64,000 nucleotides of DNA from NCBI RefSeq assembly GCF_008763945.1, contig NZ_VTQH01000002.1:550578-614577 (forward strand), read 5' to 3'. The DNA comes from Microbacterium testaceum StLB037 (GTDB lineage Bacteria; Actinomycetota; Actinomycetes; Actinomycetales; Microbacteriaceae). Shown in pieces: positions 8,473-16,645 of this stretch (the first letter of the stretch is position 1; each line of letters starts with the position of its first letter). The notes below the pieces were generated by a model. It had not been told where the DNA came from and made no database searches. It saw only the letters and a program-made list of their open reading frames with translations. The translations under genes and the position numbers were made by a program.

Positions 8473-9012
8473 GTGGCTATCGGCTCGACCATTCACACCT
8501 TCACCGTGCAGCTCTCCGACGTCGATCGCGGCGTCTACGACGAGCTGCCCTTGCGCGTCGCGCGGCATCCGTCCGAAACCGCTCCGTACATGCTGACGCG
8601 CGTGCTCGCCTACTGCCTCGAGTACGAGGAGGGCATCGGCTTCAGCGAGGGCGTCGCGGCCACCGACGAGCCCGCCGTGATGGTCCGCGATCTCACCGGG
8701 GCACTCGTCGCCTGGGTCGAGGTCGGAGCTCCGGATGCCGCCCGCCTGCACACCGGCAGCATGAAGGCCGAGAGGGTCGCCGTCTACACGCACCGCGACC
8801 CCGATAAGGTCTCCGCCCCGTGGGCCGGAAAGCGCATCCACCGCGCCGACGAGGTGCTGCTGCACAGCTTCGAGCCCGGATTCGTCGAAAGACTTGCGGA
8901 TGCCATCGAGCGGCGCAACACCGCCACCCTCACCCGCACCGAGGGGCGCCTCTACCTCGAGCTCAACGGCGTCTCGGGCGAGAGCGATATCCACACGCGC
9001 GCCGCGGGCTGA
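8473..9012 (+). CDS. yaeQ: YaeQ family protein
   Basis: A 179-residue YaeQ protein, the usual length for the family. The family landmarks VARHPSETAPYMLTRVLAYC, the acidic EYEEGIGFSEG and a valine-rich core with WVEVGAPDA are visible. YaeQ folds like a PD-(D/E)XK nuclease relative, but its function is not settled (the old link to transcription antitermination is weak). The start is GTG 8473, with TAGGCT (8459-8464) eight bases before it. It ends just ahead of a strong bidirectional terminator shared with the tmRNA gene. Confidence 0.88.
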   Translation: MAIGSTIHTFTVQLSDVDRGVYDELPLRVARHPSETAPYMLTRVLAYCLEYEEGIGFSEGVAATDEPAVMVRDLTGALVAWVEVGAPDAARLHTGSMKAERVAVYTHRDPDKVSAPWAGKRIHRADEVLLHSFEPGFVERLADAIERRNTATLTRTEGRLYLELNGVSGESDIHTRAAG

Positions 9013-9020
9013 CCCGAAAC

Positions 9021-9070
9021 GAAGAAAGCCCCCGCTCTCACCGAAACGGGTGGGAGCGGGGGCTTTCTTC
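9021..9070. terminator. Bidirectional terminator between yaeQ and tmRNA
   Basis: A long stem built from GAAGAAAGCCCCCGCTC (from 9021) and GAGCGGGGGCTTTCTTC (to 9070). It ends in T-rich arms on both strands, so it can stop transcription from yaeQ and from ssrA. Confidence 0.88.
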
Positions 9071-9100
9071 TCATGACAACATCTTCGTGACAACGGCTCG

Positions 9101-9467
9101 TGGAGCTGGGGGGAATCGAACCCCCGTCCAACGCTGGGTCTCCGCGTTTTCTCCGGGCGCAGTCTGTGCAGACGTTCTACTCGGCTCCGACCTTTGTCAC
9201 AGACACCTAAGTCGACGAGCCCAGCCTGGGAAAAGTCCCGCGTGACGTCCAGACGCCGTCACGCAGCAAGACCCCTAAATGACGCCAGGATCCGTGGCGG
9301 GGTCACACACGGTCTGACGGACTATCGGGCTCGCTTACGCAGCGAGGGCGAAGTCAGTGCGCTTAGCATTGGCACTTATTGTTTTGCAGGGAGCGTTTAC
9401 GAGATAACCCCACATCCTCGGCCCGCTTCTCGCGGGTTCGCAGGCGCTGTCGAAACCGATCAGCCCC
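9101..9467 (-). ncRNA. ssrA: tmRNA (SsrA)
   Basis: A 367-nt one-piece tmRNA. The 5' end GGGGCTG (9467-9461) pairs with CAGCTCC at the 3' end, followed by the discriminator A at 9101; CCA is not encoded. The tRNA-like domain carries GGTTCGATTCCCCCC. The tag frame reads ANAKRTDFALAA followed by TAA at 9335. The C-terminal ALAA is the expected proteolysis signal. It rescues stalled ribosomes together with SmpB, encoded 0.9 kb away in the same direction, with one oppositely oriented gene between them. Confidence 0.96.
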
Positions 9468-9597
9468 GGGAACTCCGTACTGGAGCGGCCGTTGTCACTC
9501 TGTTGAGTTGCCACCTCGGGAAACCAAACGCACCCGAGCATCACAGTCTACAACGGTTCACGGCGCGCGATGATTCCCCAGCAGAGCGGGTGAGCCG

Positions 9598-9695
9598 CCT
9601 CCCGCAAGCTCACCGCATGAGCGACGTCGCCGCGCCCACACCGGCCCGCACCCGAACAACGCCCCTCCCGTAAGCTCACCGCATGAGCGACGTCG
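9598..9695 (+). repeat. Duplicated promoter/start segment (32 bp, offset 66 bp)
   Basis: The segment at 9598-9629 recurs at 9664-9695 with a single difference (C at 9605 against T at 9671). Both copies include ATGAGCGACGTCG. The second copy holds the true SIMPL gene start and a -10 box TAAGCT; in the first copy that box is CAAGCT. The first ATG (9617) opens an 18-codon peptide that stops at the TAA inside the second copy's -10 box. Confidence 0.85.
9671..9676 (+). promoter_or_regulatory. Candidate -10 box for SIMPL gene
   Basis: TAAGCT lies six bases before the ATG at 9683, and there is no ribosome site between them. Confidence 0.5.
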
Positions 9696-10336
9696 TGATC
9701 ACCGTCCGGGGCGAGAGCAACGCCCGCATCCGCGCCGAAGAGGCCGCCGTCCGCGTCAGGGTCGCCACCGACGGCCCCTCCCGCGGTCCGGTCGTCGAGC
9801 AGGCGCAGGAGCGCGCCGCCGTCGTGCAGGACGGACTCGTCGCCCACCTCCGCTCCGGCGAGGTGTCGGAGTGGTCGAGCGCGCGGGTCTCGGTCTGGTC
9901 CGACCGCCCGTGGAACAACGAGGGCACGCAGCTCCCGCTCGTCCACCACGCGGCCGTGGAGCTGTCCGCCACCTTCACCGACGCGGGCGCCCTGTCCTGG
10001 TGGCTGGGCGACGTCGCCGAGTCCGACGACGTGCAGGTCACCGCGGTGGAGTGGCGCCTGTCCCCCACGACGCGCGCCCGGGTCGAGCGCGAGGTCGCCG
10101 CCGACGCCGTCCGCGTCGCGGTGGAACGCGCCACCGCTTACGCGGACGCTCTGGGCTTGGCATCCGTCGCCGCCGTTGAAATCGCGGATGCCGGCTTGCT
10201 CGCCGCCCAGCCCGAGTCACCGACCCCGGTGAATGCGCGCCTGATGGCCGCCTCGGCGGGCGGGCCGTCGTTCAGCCTGCAGCCGCCCGAGATCGTGGTG
10301 ACCTCGGTGGTCGAGGGGCGTTTCCGCGCGGAGTGA
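9683..10336 (+). CDS. SIMPL (DUF541) domain protein
   Basis: A 217-residue cytoplasmic-looking SIMPL protein. It begins with the family opening VVITVRGESNARIRAEEAAVRVRV, has a mid-section with ATFTDAGALSWWLGDVAE, and ends in the conserved EIVVTSVVEGRFRAE strand. No signal peptide is present, unlike Gram-negative members. Function in Actinobacteria is unknown. It lies between ssrA and smpB on the opposite strand, so it is probably not part of the trans-translation unit. Its start region is tandemly duplicated (see the repeat at 9598). Confidence 0.85.
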   Translation: MSDVVITVRGESNARIRAEEAAVRVRVATDGPSRGPVVEQAQERAAVVQDGLVAHLRSGEVSEWSSARVSVWSDRPWNNEGTQLPLVHHAAVELSATFTDAGALSWWLGDVAESDDVQVTAVEWRLSPTTRARVEREVAADAVRVAVERATAYADALGLASVAAVEIADAGLLAAQPESPTPVNARLMAASAGGPSFSLQPPEIVVTSVVEGRFRAE

Positions 10337-10345
10337 TCCGGAGCG

Positions 10346-10822
10346 TCAGTCGCCCAGGCGGTTCTTCGTGCGCATCGCCCGCTCGGCCTCGCGCTTGTCT
10401 TCGCGCTCGCGGATTGTCTGCCGCTTCTCGAACTCGCGCTTGCCCTTGGCGACCGCGATCTCGACCTTGGCGCGCCCGTCGAGGAAATACAGCCGCAGGG
10501 GCACCAGCGTGTACCCGCCCGCCGACACGGCGTGCGAGAGCTTGATGATCTCCTCCTTGTGCAGGAGCAGCTTGCGCGTGCGCTTGGCCGAGTGGTTGGT
10601 CCAGTGGCCCTGCGAGTACTCGGGGATGTGCACGGCGTCGAGGAACGCCTGTCCCCCGTCGATGTACGCGTAACCGTCGGTGAGGTTCGCGCGTCCCTGG
10701 CGCAGCGACTTCACCTCGGTGCCCGTGAGCACCAGTCCTGCTTCGTACGTCTTCTCGATGGCGTAGTCGTGACGCGCCTTCTTGTTCGACGCGATGAGCT
10801 TCTCACCCTGCTCACGAGGCAT
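10346..10822 (-). CDS. smpB: SsrA-binding protein SmpB
   Basis: A 158-residue SmpB. The hallmarks are [35 protein letters not shown], the core [17 protein letters not shown] and the basic C-terminal tail. It binds the tRNA-like domain of tmRNA and brings it to stalled ribosomes; its partner ssrA is at 9101-9467. The ATG at 10822 has a strong GAGGAGG ribosome site. FtsX lies upstream in the same direction, 85 bp away, an arrangement (ftsE-ftsX-smpB) common in Actinobacteria. Confidence 0.97.
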   Translation of the reverse strand: MPREQGEKLIASNKKARHDYAIEKTYEAGLVLTGTEVKSLRQGRANLTDGYAYIDGGQAFLDAVHIPEYSQGHWTNHSAKRTRKLLLHKEEIIKLSHAVSAGGYTLVPLRLYFLDGRAKVEIAVAKGKREFEKRQTIREREDKREAERAMRTKNRLGD

Positions 10823-10907
10823 GGTGCCACCTCCTCATGATCATGGGCACACAGAGCCTTACAGTTTACCCGAACCGGATGCCGGCTCCGCCCGACGCCA
10901 CGGCCTG

Positions 10908-11825
10908 CTACGCGCGCAGCCAGCGGCGGATGGCGAAACTGGCGCTGAGGGCCGCAAGCACGATGCCGATCACGATGAGCGCCGGGATCACGATCGCCAC
11001 GTCCCCGAAGTCCACCCACGAGGTGATGAAGCCGATGCGGTCCCGGAGGTACTGGTTCACACCCACGCCAACGATCGCCCAGACCGCCACGCTCGCGAGC
11101 GCCGATCCGACGAGCGCGGCGAGCACGCCCTCCACGATGAACGGCGTCTGGATGAATCGGTTCGACGCGCCCACCAGGCGCATGATCCCCAGCTCGCGGC
11201 GTCTCGCGAACGCGGAGAGGCGGATGGTGGTGGCGATCAACAGCACGGCGGCGATCAGCATGAGACCTGCGATACCGACCGCGACGTAGGTCGCGACCGT
11301 GAGCGCTTGGAACAGCGGCTCGAGGTACTGCAACTGGTCGGTGACGCTCTCGACGCCGTTCTGCCCGCTGAAAGCTTCGGAGATCACGTCGGACTGGCTC
11401 TGGTCGACCAGGTTGATGCTGAAGGTCGCGTTGAACTGGTCGGCGGTGACGACACCGAGGATGTCATCCGAGAGCAAGCCCTTCGCGTTCTCGAACACCT
11501 GCTCGTTGGTCTGGTAGGTGTAGTCGCGGATCAGGGGCGCGAGAGCCGGACCGTCGAGCGTCGCCTTGACCTGATCGATCTGCTCCTGGGTCGCCGGCTC
11601 CCCCGCGACACAGGTCGGCGCGTTCGACGACGCCGCGCACATGAACACCGCGACCTGGGCGCGATCGGCCCAGTACGACTGCATCTTGCCGATCTGCATC
11701 TGCATGAGCATCGCCGCGCCGACGAAGGTCAGCGAGACGAAGGTGACGAGGATGACCGAGATGACCATCGACGCGTTGCGGCGGAGACCGGTGAAGGCCT
11801 CCGAGAGGATGAGCCCGAACCTCAT
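10908..11825 (-). CDS. ftsX: Cell-division ABC permease FtsX
   Basis: A 305-residue FtsX with one N-terminal membrane helix (about 20-45), an extracellular domain of about 120 residues containing two cysteines ([12 protein letters not shown]), and three C-terminal helices. [13 protein letters not shown] is the conserved cytoplasmic coupling loop. With FtsE it forms the divisome complex that activates peptidoglycan hydrolases at the septum. Its ATG overlaps the ftsE stop by four bases. Confidence 0.96.
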   Translation of the reverse strand: MRFGLILSEAFTGLRRNASMVISVILVTFVSLTFVGAAMLMQMQIGKMQSYWADRAQVAVFMCAASSNAPTCVAGEPATQEQIDQVKATLDGPALAPLIRDYTYQTNEQVFENAKGLLSDDILGVVTADQFNATFSINLVDQSQSDVISEAFSGQNGVESVTDQLQYLEPLFQALTVATYVAVGIAGLMLIAAVLLIATTIRLSAFARRRELGIMRLVGASNRFIQTPFIVEGVLAALVGSALASVAVWAIVGVGVNQYLRDRIGFITSWVDFGDVAIVIPALIVIGIVLAALSASFAIRRWLRA

Positions 11826-12874
11826 GACGTGGGCCCCACTTCGTCGTTGCGGTCTTTCTTCTCGCCCAGGCCGAGTCGGTCGGCGAGTCCGAGGGCGTCG
11901 ACGTCGGGGCGGGTGACCGGAATGGAGCGTGTGTTCGTGCCGGGCTCGCGGGGCGCGGCGGCGGGGGCCGGGGCGTCGTCCGACGCGGCCGGAGCAGTCT
12001 CGTCGCGTCGTTCCGCCGGAGCAGTCTCGTCGCGTCGTGGCGCCGGCGTCGCGTCCGCGCCGGGCTTCGTCAGCGGCTCGACGGGACCGGTGAGTCCGGT
12101 GACCTCGCGCTGCACCTCGAGAACCGCGGTGAGCGCCGCGACGGCGGCCGCTCCGCGCTCGACCTCGGGTGCCAGGCGCGGCAGGCTCGACGTGTCGCCG
12201 TAGCCGCCGTGACGCTCGTCACGCACCATCTCGCCGCCGCGCAGCTCGATCACACGACGTTGCATCTGGTCGACGAAGCCGGCCTCGTGCGTGGCCATGA
12301 CGACGGTCGTGCCGCCGGCGTTGATCCGCGCGAGCAGGCGCATGATGTCGATCGAGGTCGCCGGGTCGAGGTTTCCGGTCGGCTCGTCGGCGAGCAGCAC
12401 CTGCGGGCGGTTGACGAGGGCGCGCGCGATCGCGACGCGCTGCTGCTCGCCACCCGACAGCTCGTGCGGCAGGCGCTTCTCTTTGCCGTCGAGGCCGACG
12501 AGCGCGAGCACCTCGGGCACGGCCTGCTGGATGAACCCGCGCGAGGCGCCGGTCACCTGCAGCGTGAAGGCGACGTTCTGGTGCACCGTCTTGTTCGGCA
12601 GCAGGCGGAAGTCCTGGAACACCGAACCGATGTGACGGCGGAAATAGGGAACCTTGCGGTTCGACAGCGTGCGCAGGTCGCGACCGAGCACGACGACACG
12701 GCCGTCGCTCGGGGTCTCGGCGCGCAGGATGAGCTGCAGGCACGACGATTTGCCGGAGCCCGAGGCGCCGACGAGGAAGACGAACTCCCCGCGCTGCACT
12801 TCGAAGTCCACGGCGTTCAGGGCGGGCTTCGCGGTGCCGCGATACCGCTTGGTGACGTTCTCGAACCGGATCAT
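11822..12874 (-). CDS. ftsE: Cell-division ABC ATPase FtsE with C-terminal extension
   Basis: A 350-residue FtsE. Walker A is GASGSGKSS (near 36-44), the signature is LSGGEQQR and Walker B is [12 protein letters not shown]. The ATPase core ends near residue 225; a further 120 residues of Pro/Ala/Asp-rich sequence, including a direct repeat of RRDETAPA, form a tail not found in short FtsE proteins. It drives FtsX, with which it overlaps by four bases. TAGGCT stands nine bases before the ATG, so the mRNA may have little or no leader. Confidence 0.96.
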   Translation of the reverse strand: MIRFENVTKRYRGTAKPALNAVDFEVQRGEFVFLVGASGSGKSSCLQLILRAETPSDGRVVVLGRDLRTLSNRKVPYFRRHIGSVFQDFRLLPNKTVHQNVAFTLQVTGASRGFIQQAVPEVLALVGLDGKEKRLPHELSGGEQQRVAIARALVNRPQVLLADEPTGNLDPATSIDIMRLLARINAGGTTVVMATHEAGFVDQMQRRVIELRGGEMVRDERHGGYGDTSSLPRLAPEVERGAAAVAALTAVLEVQREVTGLTGPVEPLTKPGADATPAPRRDETAPAERRDETAPAASDDAPAPAAAPREPGTNTRSIPVTRPDVDALGLADRLGLGEKKDRNDEVGPTS

Positions 12875-12938
12875 GGCTCGACGAGCCTAAGCGCGGGTCC
12901 CGGACTCGACGACAGGACGCGCCGTGTCGTGAAACCGA

Positions 12939-12982
12939 AAGAGCCCTATGGATGCCAGGTCATCGGCATCCGTAGGGCTCTT
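12939..12982 (-). terminator. Terminator downstream of prfB
   Basis: AAGAGCCCTA-GGATGCC pairs with GGCATCC-TAGGGCTCTT around an eight-base loop. The stem incorporates the abundant GGATGCC/GGCATCC heptamer on both arms. Confidence 0.8.
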
Positions 12983-12998
12983 GCGAGTGAGCGGGAAC

Positions 12999-14108
12999 TC
13001 AGTCGTCGTCCTTGCGCTTGCGCCAGCGGATGCCGGCTGCGATCAGGCCGTCGAGGTCGCCGTCGAACACGACCGCCGGGTTTCCGACTTCGTACCCGGT
13101 GCGCAGGTCTTTCACAAGCTGCTGGCCGTAGAGGAAGTACGAGCGCATCTGGTCACCCCAGCTCGCGGTGATCGTGCCGGCGAGTTCCTTCTTCTTGGCG
13201 GCCTCTTCTTCGCGCTTGAGCAGCAGCAGGCGCGTCTGCAGCACGCGCATGGCGGCCGCACGGTTCTGGATCTGCGACTTCTCGTTCTGCATCGAGACGA
13301 CGAGGCCGGTCGGGAGGTGCGTGATGCGCACGGCGGAGTCGGTGGTGTTGACCGACTGGCCACCGGGGCCCGACGAGCGGAACACGTCGACGCGGATGTC
13401 GCCCTCGGGCACCTCGACCTCGACGGCCTCTTCCATCACAGGGATGACCTCGACCGCGGCGAAGCTCGTCTGGCGCTTATCGGCGCCGCCGAAGGGGCTG
13501 ATGCGTGCGAGGCGGTGAGTGCCGGCCTCGACCGACAGGGTGCCGTAGGCGTAGGGCACGTCGACCTCGAAGGTGGCCGACTTGATGCCGGCGCCTTCGG
13601 CGTATGAGGTGTCCATGACCTTGACGGGGTACTTGTGGCGTTCGGCCCAGCGCAGGTACATGCGCAGCAGCATCTCGGCGAAGTCGGTGGCATCGTCGCC
13701 GCCGGCACCGGAGCGAATCGTGACGACCGCGGAGCGCGGGTCGTATTCGCCGTCGAGCAGCGTCTGCACCTCGAGCTGGCCGATCACGTCTTTCAGCGCG
13801 GCGAGCTCGCGGCGAGCCTCGTCGGCGGAGTCTTCGTCGTCCATCTCGACGGCGAGCTCGACGAGCACCTCGAGGTCGTCGAGGCGCTGCTCGATCTCCG
13901 AGACGCGCTTGAGCTCGGCCTGGCGGTGGCTGAGACGGCTGGTGACCTTCTGGGCGTTGTCGACGTCGTCCCAGAGGTCGGGGGCACCGGCTTCTTCGCT
14001 GAGGCGTTCGATGTCGGCTTTGAGTGCGTCGACGTCGACCACGGCCTGGATATCGGCGAAGGTCGAGCGCAGCGCCTGGATGTCGGCGGTCAAATCGAGT
14101 TCGAGCAT
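12999..14108 (-). CDS. prfB: Peptide chain release factor 2
   Basis: A 369-residue RF2. The stop-codon reading tripeptide SPF is at residues 204-206 (RISPFGG) and the GGQ motif that triggers peptide release is at 249-251 ([16 protein letters not shown]). The reading frame is uninterrupted from the ATG, so the autoregulatory +1 frameshift found in many bacterial prfB genes is absent. It is upstream of ftsE in the same direction, separated by a hairpin terminator. TAGGCT lies nine bases before the ATG. Confidence 0.97.
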   Translation of the reverse strand: MLELDLTADIQALRSTFADIQAVVDVDALKADIERLSEEAGAPDLWDDVDNAQKVTSRLSHRQAELKRVSEIEQRLDDLEVLVELAVEMDDEDSADEARRELAALKDVIGQLEVQTLLDGEYDPRSAVVTIRSGAGGDDATDFAEMLLRMYLRWAERHKYPVKVMDTSYAEGAGIKSATFEVDVPYAYGTLSVEAGTHRLARISPFGGADKRQTSFAAVEVIPVMEEAVEVEVPEGDIRVDVFRSSGPGGQSVNTTDSAVRITHLPTGLVVSMQNEKSQIQNRAAAMRVLQTRLLLLKREEEAAKKKELAGTITASWGDQMRSYFLYGQQLVKDLRTGYEVGNPAVVFDGDLDGLIAAGIRWRKRKDDD

Positions 14109-14117
14109 GAGACATCA

Positions 14118-14127
14118 AGCCTATCGT
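14118..14127. promoter_or_regulatory. Overlapping divergent -10 boxes (prfB / MFS)
   Basis: TAGGCT on the minus strand (14123-14118) points to prfB, and TATCGT on the plus strand (14122-14127) points to the MFS gene. The two boxes share two bases, so the two polymerases would compete. Confidence 0.45.
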
Positions 14128-14134
14128 GGAGACG

Positions 14135-15418
14135 GTGACAGCCGACTCTCCCCGGAACGTGCTGGTGCGCTTCGCACCGATGATCTACGGCCCCACCCTG
14201 CTCTTCGCCCTCGGCGAAGGCGCGGTCATCCCCCTCATCCCCGTGATCGCCAACCGCCTCGGCGCCGACGTCGCCGTCGCCGCGCTCGTGGCCGCCGCCC
14301 TCGTCGTCGGTCAGCTGTGCGGCAACATTCCGGCGGGCTGGGCCGTCGCGCGCTTCGGCGAGCGCCTGACGATGGGGGTGGCCGGCATCGTGGTGCTGGC
14401 GGGACTGCTCGGCATCGTGTTCGCGCAGTCGCTGGCGTTCTTCACCGCGGCGGTGTTCCTCATCGGGTTCTGCGCCGCGTCGTTCGCCCTCGCCCGCCAC
14501 TCCTTCATGACCACGCGCGTCCCGCTCACCTTCCGGGCCCGTGCGCTGTCGCTGTTGGGCGGCACGTTCCGCCTCGGCATGTTCGTCGGCCCGTTCATCT
14601 CGGCGGCGCTGCTGGCGGTCTTCGGCACCGAAACGGCATCCATCGTCTTCTTCGCCGTCTGCCAGGTCGCCACGATCTTGCTCGTGTTCTTCGGCCCCGA
14701 CCCCGAGAAGGCGGTCTCCGTCGGCGCGGGCTCGGCCACCCGGCGCGACGCCGGCGACTCCCGCGACGCAGAAGACACCGGCGAGCCCGTCACCGGCGCG
14801 ATCCCCACCGTCGAGCGGGTCGGGGTCTTCCGAACGATGTGGCGATACCGCGGGGTGCTCGCGCGCCTGGGGCTCGCGGCCTCGTCGCTGTCGGCCGTGC
14901 GTTCGGCCCGCCAGGTGGTCCTACCCCTGTGGGGTGTGTCGCTCGGGCTCGATGCCGGCACCATCGCCGTGGTCGTCGGCGTCTCGGGGGCGATCGACTT
15001 CGCCCTGTTCTACGCCAGCGGCCAGGTGATGGACCGATTCGGGCGCCTGTGGGCGGCCCTCCCCGCCATGATCCTGATGGGGGCGGGCTTCTTCGCCCTG
15101 TCGTTCACCCACGATCTGTCGTCGGCGGCCATGTGGTACGCAATGTTCGCCGCCGTCCTGGGCGTGGGCAACGGCCTGTCCAGCGGCATCCTGCTTACCC
15201 TCGGCGCCGATGTGGCCCCGCCCACCGATCCGGCGGCGTTCCTCGGGTCGTGGAGAACGCTCACGGATGCCGGAGGCGCGGTGGCCCCGCTCATCGTCTC
15301 GGCCCTGGCGGCCGTGGCATCCCTGTCGGTCGGCGTCGGCGCGATGGGTCTGATCGCGGTCCTGGGCGCCGCGGGCTTCATCCGCTGGGTCCCCCGCTAC
15401 GTCCCGCGCCCCCGCTGA
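14135..15418 (+). CDS. MFS transporter
   Basis: A major facilitator protein of about 427 residues with twelve hydrophobic segments. The family loop between segments 2 and 3 is present as NIPAGWAVARFGERLTM, and there is a central cytoplasmic loop rich in Arg/Asp. I prefer GTG 14135, seven bases after a -10-like TATCGT; a GTG at 14126 would add three residues. No regulator is adjacent and the substrate is unknown. It is divergent from prfB and converges with the oxidoreductase gene across a hairpin element. Confidence 0.88.
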   Translation: MTADSPRNVLVRFAPMIYGPTLLFALGEGAVIPLIPVIANRLGADVAVAALVAAALVVGQLCGNIPAGWAVARFGERLTMGVAGIVVLAGLLGIVFAQSLAFFTAAVFLIGFCAASFALARHSFMTTRVPLTFRARALSLLGGTFRLGMFVGPFISAALLAVFGTETASIVFFAVCQVATILLVFFGPDPEKAVSVGAGSATRRDAGDSRDAEDTGEPVTGAIPTVERVGVFRTMWRYRGVLARLGLAASSLSAVRSARQVVLPLWGVSLGLDAGTIAVVVGVSGAIDFALFYASGQVMDRFGRLWAALPAMILMGAGFFALSFTHDLSSAAMWYAMFAAVLGVGNGLSSGILLTLGADVAPPTDPAAFLGSWRTLTDAGGAVAPLIVSALAAVASLSVGVGAMGLIAVLGAAGFIRWVPRYVPRPR

Positions 15419-15476
15419 CCTGCGCCCCGGCATCCGCTCCCTCCGCGCCCTCCGCGCCCGCGCCCCGCCCCATCCC

Positions 15477-15544
15477 CGCGTGAGGCGCCACTTTCTGTCG
15501 CTTCGGGGCACCCCTCGGCGACAGTTTCTGGCCCCTCACGCGCG
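15477..15544. repeat. Dispersed hairpin element, copy 1
   Basis: An inverted repeat of 25-base arms: CGCGTGAGG-GCCA then TGTCGC on the left, and GCGACAG then TGGC-CCTCACGCG on the right, around a 16-base loop. The mismatched core of each arm reads TTTCTG. It lies between two convergent genes (MFS and oxidoreductase). The same architecture recurs at 34451, 34549, 34656, 39083 and 39244. Confidence 0.85.
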
Positions 15545-15553
15545 AGGGAACGC

Positions 15554-16573
15554 TCAGTCCGCGACGCGGATCAGCACCTTCCCCAGCGCACCCTGCTCGA
15601 CGGCGTCGTGCGCGGCGGCGGTGTCTTCCAGCGCGAACCACGTCAGCGGAAGCCCGGCTTCCTCACCGACCGGCAGCGCCCCGTCGGCCACGGCCGCCGC
15701 CACATCCTCGGCGGCGGCGAGCAGCGCTCGCTCCCCCACCGTGTACAGCAGCAGGCCCTGCCAGCGGATGTTCTTCGCGAAGCTCTCGCGCACGCGAGCG
15801 GTGAACTCCGCCCCACCGTTGTCGGCGTAGTACCCGATCGTCCCGTGGTTCGCGACGACCTCGACGTCGAGACCGGCGTTGTCAGCGATCGCGACCTCGA
15901 CGATGTGCTCGACGCCGTTCGGAGCGAGTTCCCGGATGCCATCCGCCAGCGACGCACTCGGATACTGCAGCACGTGGTGAGCGCCGGCGGCACGCGCCAG
16001 GGCCTCCTTCTCGTCACTGCTGACCGTGGCGATGACGGTGGCTCCGGCCCACGCGGCGAGCTGGATCGCGGCGTGCCCCACGGCGCCCGCCCCGCCCTGC
16101 ACGAGAACCGTGCGACCGGTCAGCGCCCCGGGGGCCAGGCGCGAGGGTCCGTCCTCGTGCACGGTGAGGGCGCGGTGCGCCGTCATCGCGGGGACACCCA
16201 GGCTCGCGCCGAGTTCGAACGACGCGTCGTCGGGCAGCGGCACCGCGCGTGAGGCGGGCAGCACCGTGTACTCCGCCGCCGTTCCGAGCGGCCGCTCGTG
16301 CGCCGCGAGGTACACCCACACCCGCTGACCCACCGACAGGGAGTCGACGCCGTCGCCGACGGCATCCACCACTCCCGCTCCGTCCTGGTTGGGGGTGACC
16401 TCGTCGAAGGGCAGGGGGCGGCCGGTCGTGGCGCGCGCCTTCCAGTCGGTCGGGTTCACGCCCGACACGGTGAGGCGCACGCGCACCTCTCCCGCGGCGG
16501 GTTCGGGCAACGGTCGGTCCTCGAGCGAGAGGACGGAGGAGTCGCCGGGCTGGGAGTACGTGATCGCCTTCAT
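15554..16573 (-). CDS. Medium-chain dehydrogenase/reductase, quinone oxidoreductase type
   Basis: A 339-residue MDR enzyme of the zinc-free QOR group. The catalytic zinc cysteines are absent, the N-terminus MKAITYSQPGDSSVLSLED and VSGVNPTDWK are typical, and the NADPH-binding loop is GGAGAVGHAAIQLA (residues 160-173). It should reduce quinones or activated alkenes using NADPH. The ATG at 16573 gives the normal family length; the open frame continuing to 18271 is a shadow of the amidohydrolase. It is divergent from that gene. Confidence 0.9.
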   Translation of the reverse strand: MKAITYSQPGDSSVLSLEDRPLPEPAAGEVRVRLTVSGVNPTDWKARATTGRPLPFDEVTPNQDGAGVVDAVGDGVDSLSVGQRVWVYLAAHERPLGTAAEYTVLPASRAVPLPDDASFELGASLGVPAMTAHRALTVHEDGPSRLAPGALTGRTVLVQGGAGAVGHAAIQLAAWAGATVIATVSSDEKEALARAAGAHHVLQYPSASLADGIRELAPNGVEHIVEVAIADNAGLDVEVVANHGTIGYYADNGGAEFTARVRESFAKNIRWQGLLLYTVGERALLAAAEDVAAAVADGALPVGEEAGLPLTWFALEDTAAAHDAVEQGALGKVLIRVAD

Positions 16574-16645
16574 GTCGGTTCCAGCGCCGTCGACGCCGCG
16601 GACATTCCTTCGGCGTGTCGCGCGGGCCCCCGCCACACTAGGGCG

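Noticed and set aside
12999..14108. Programmed +1 frameshift in prfB
   Set aside because: The frame is continuous from ATG 14108 and full length (369 aa); no in-frame TGA near codon 25.
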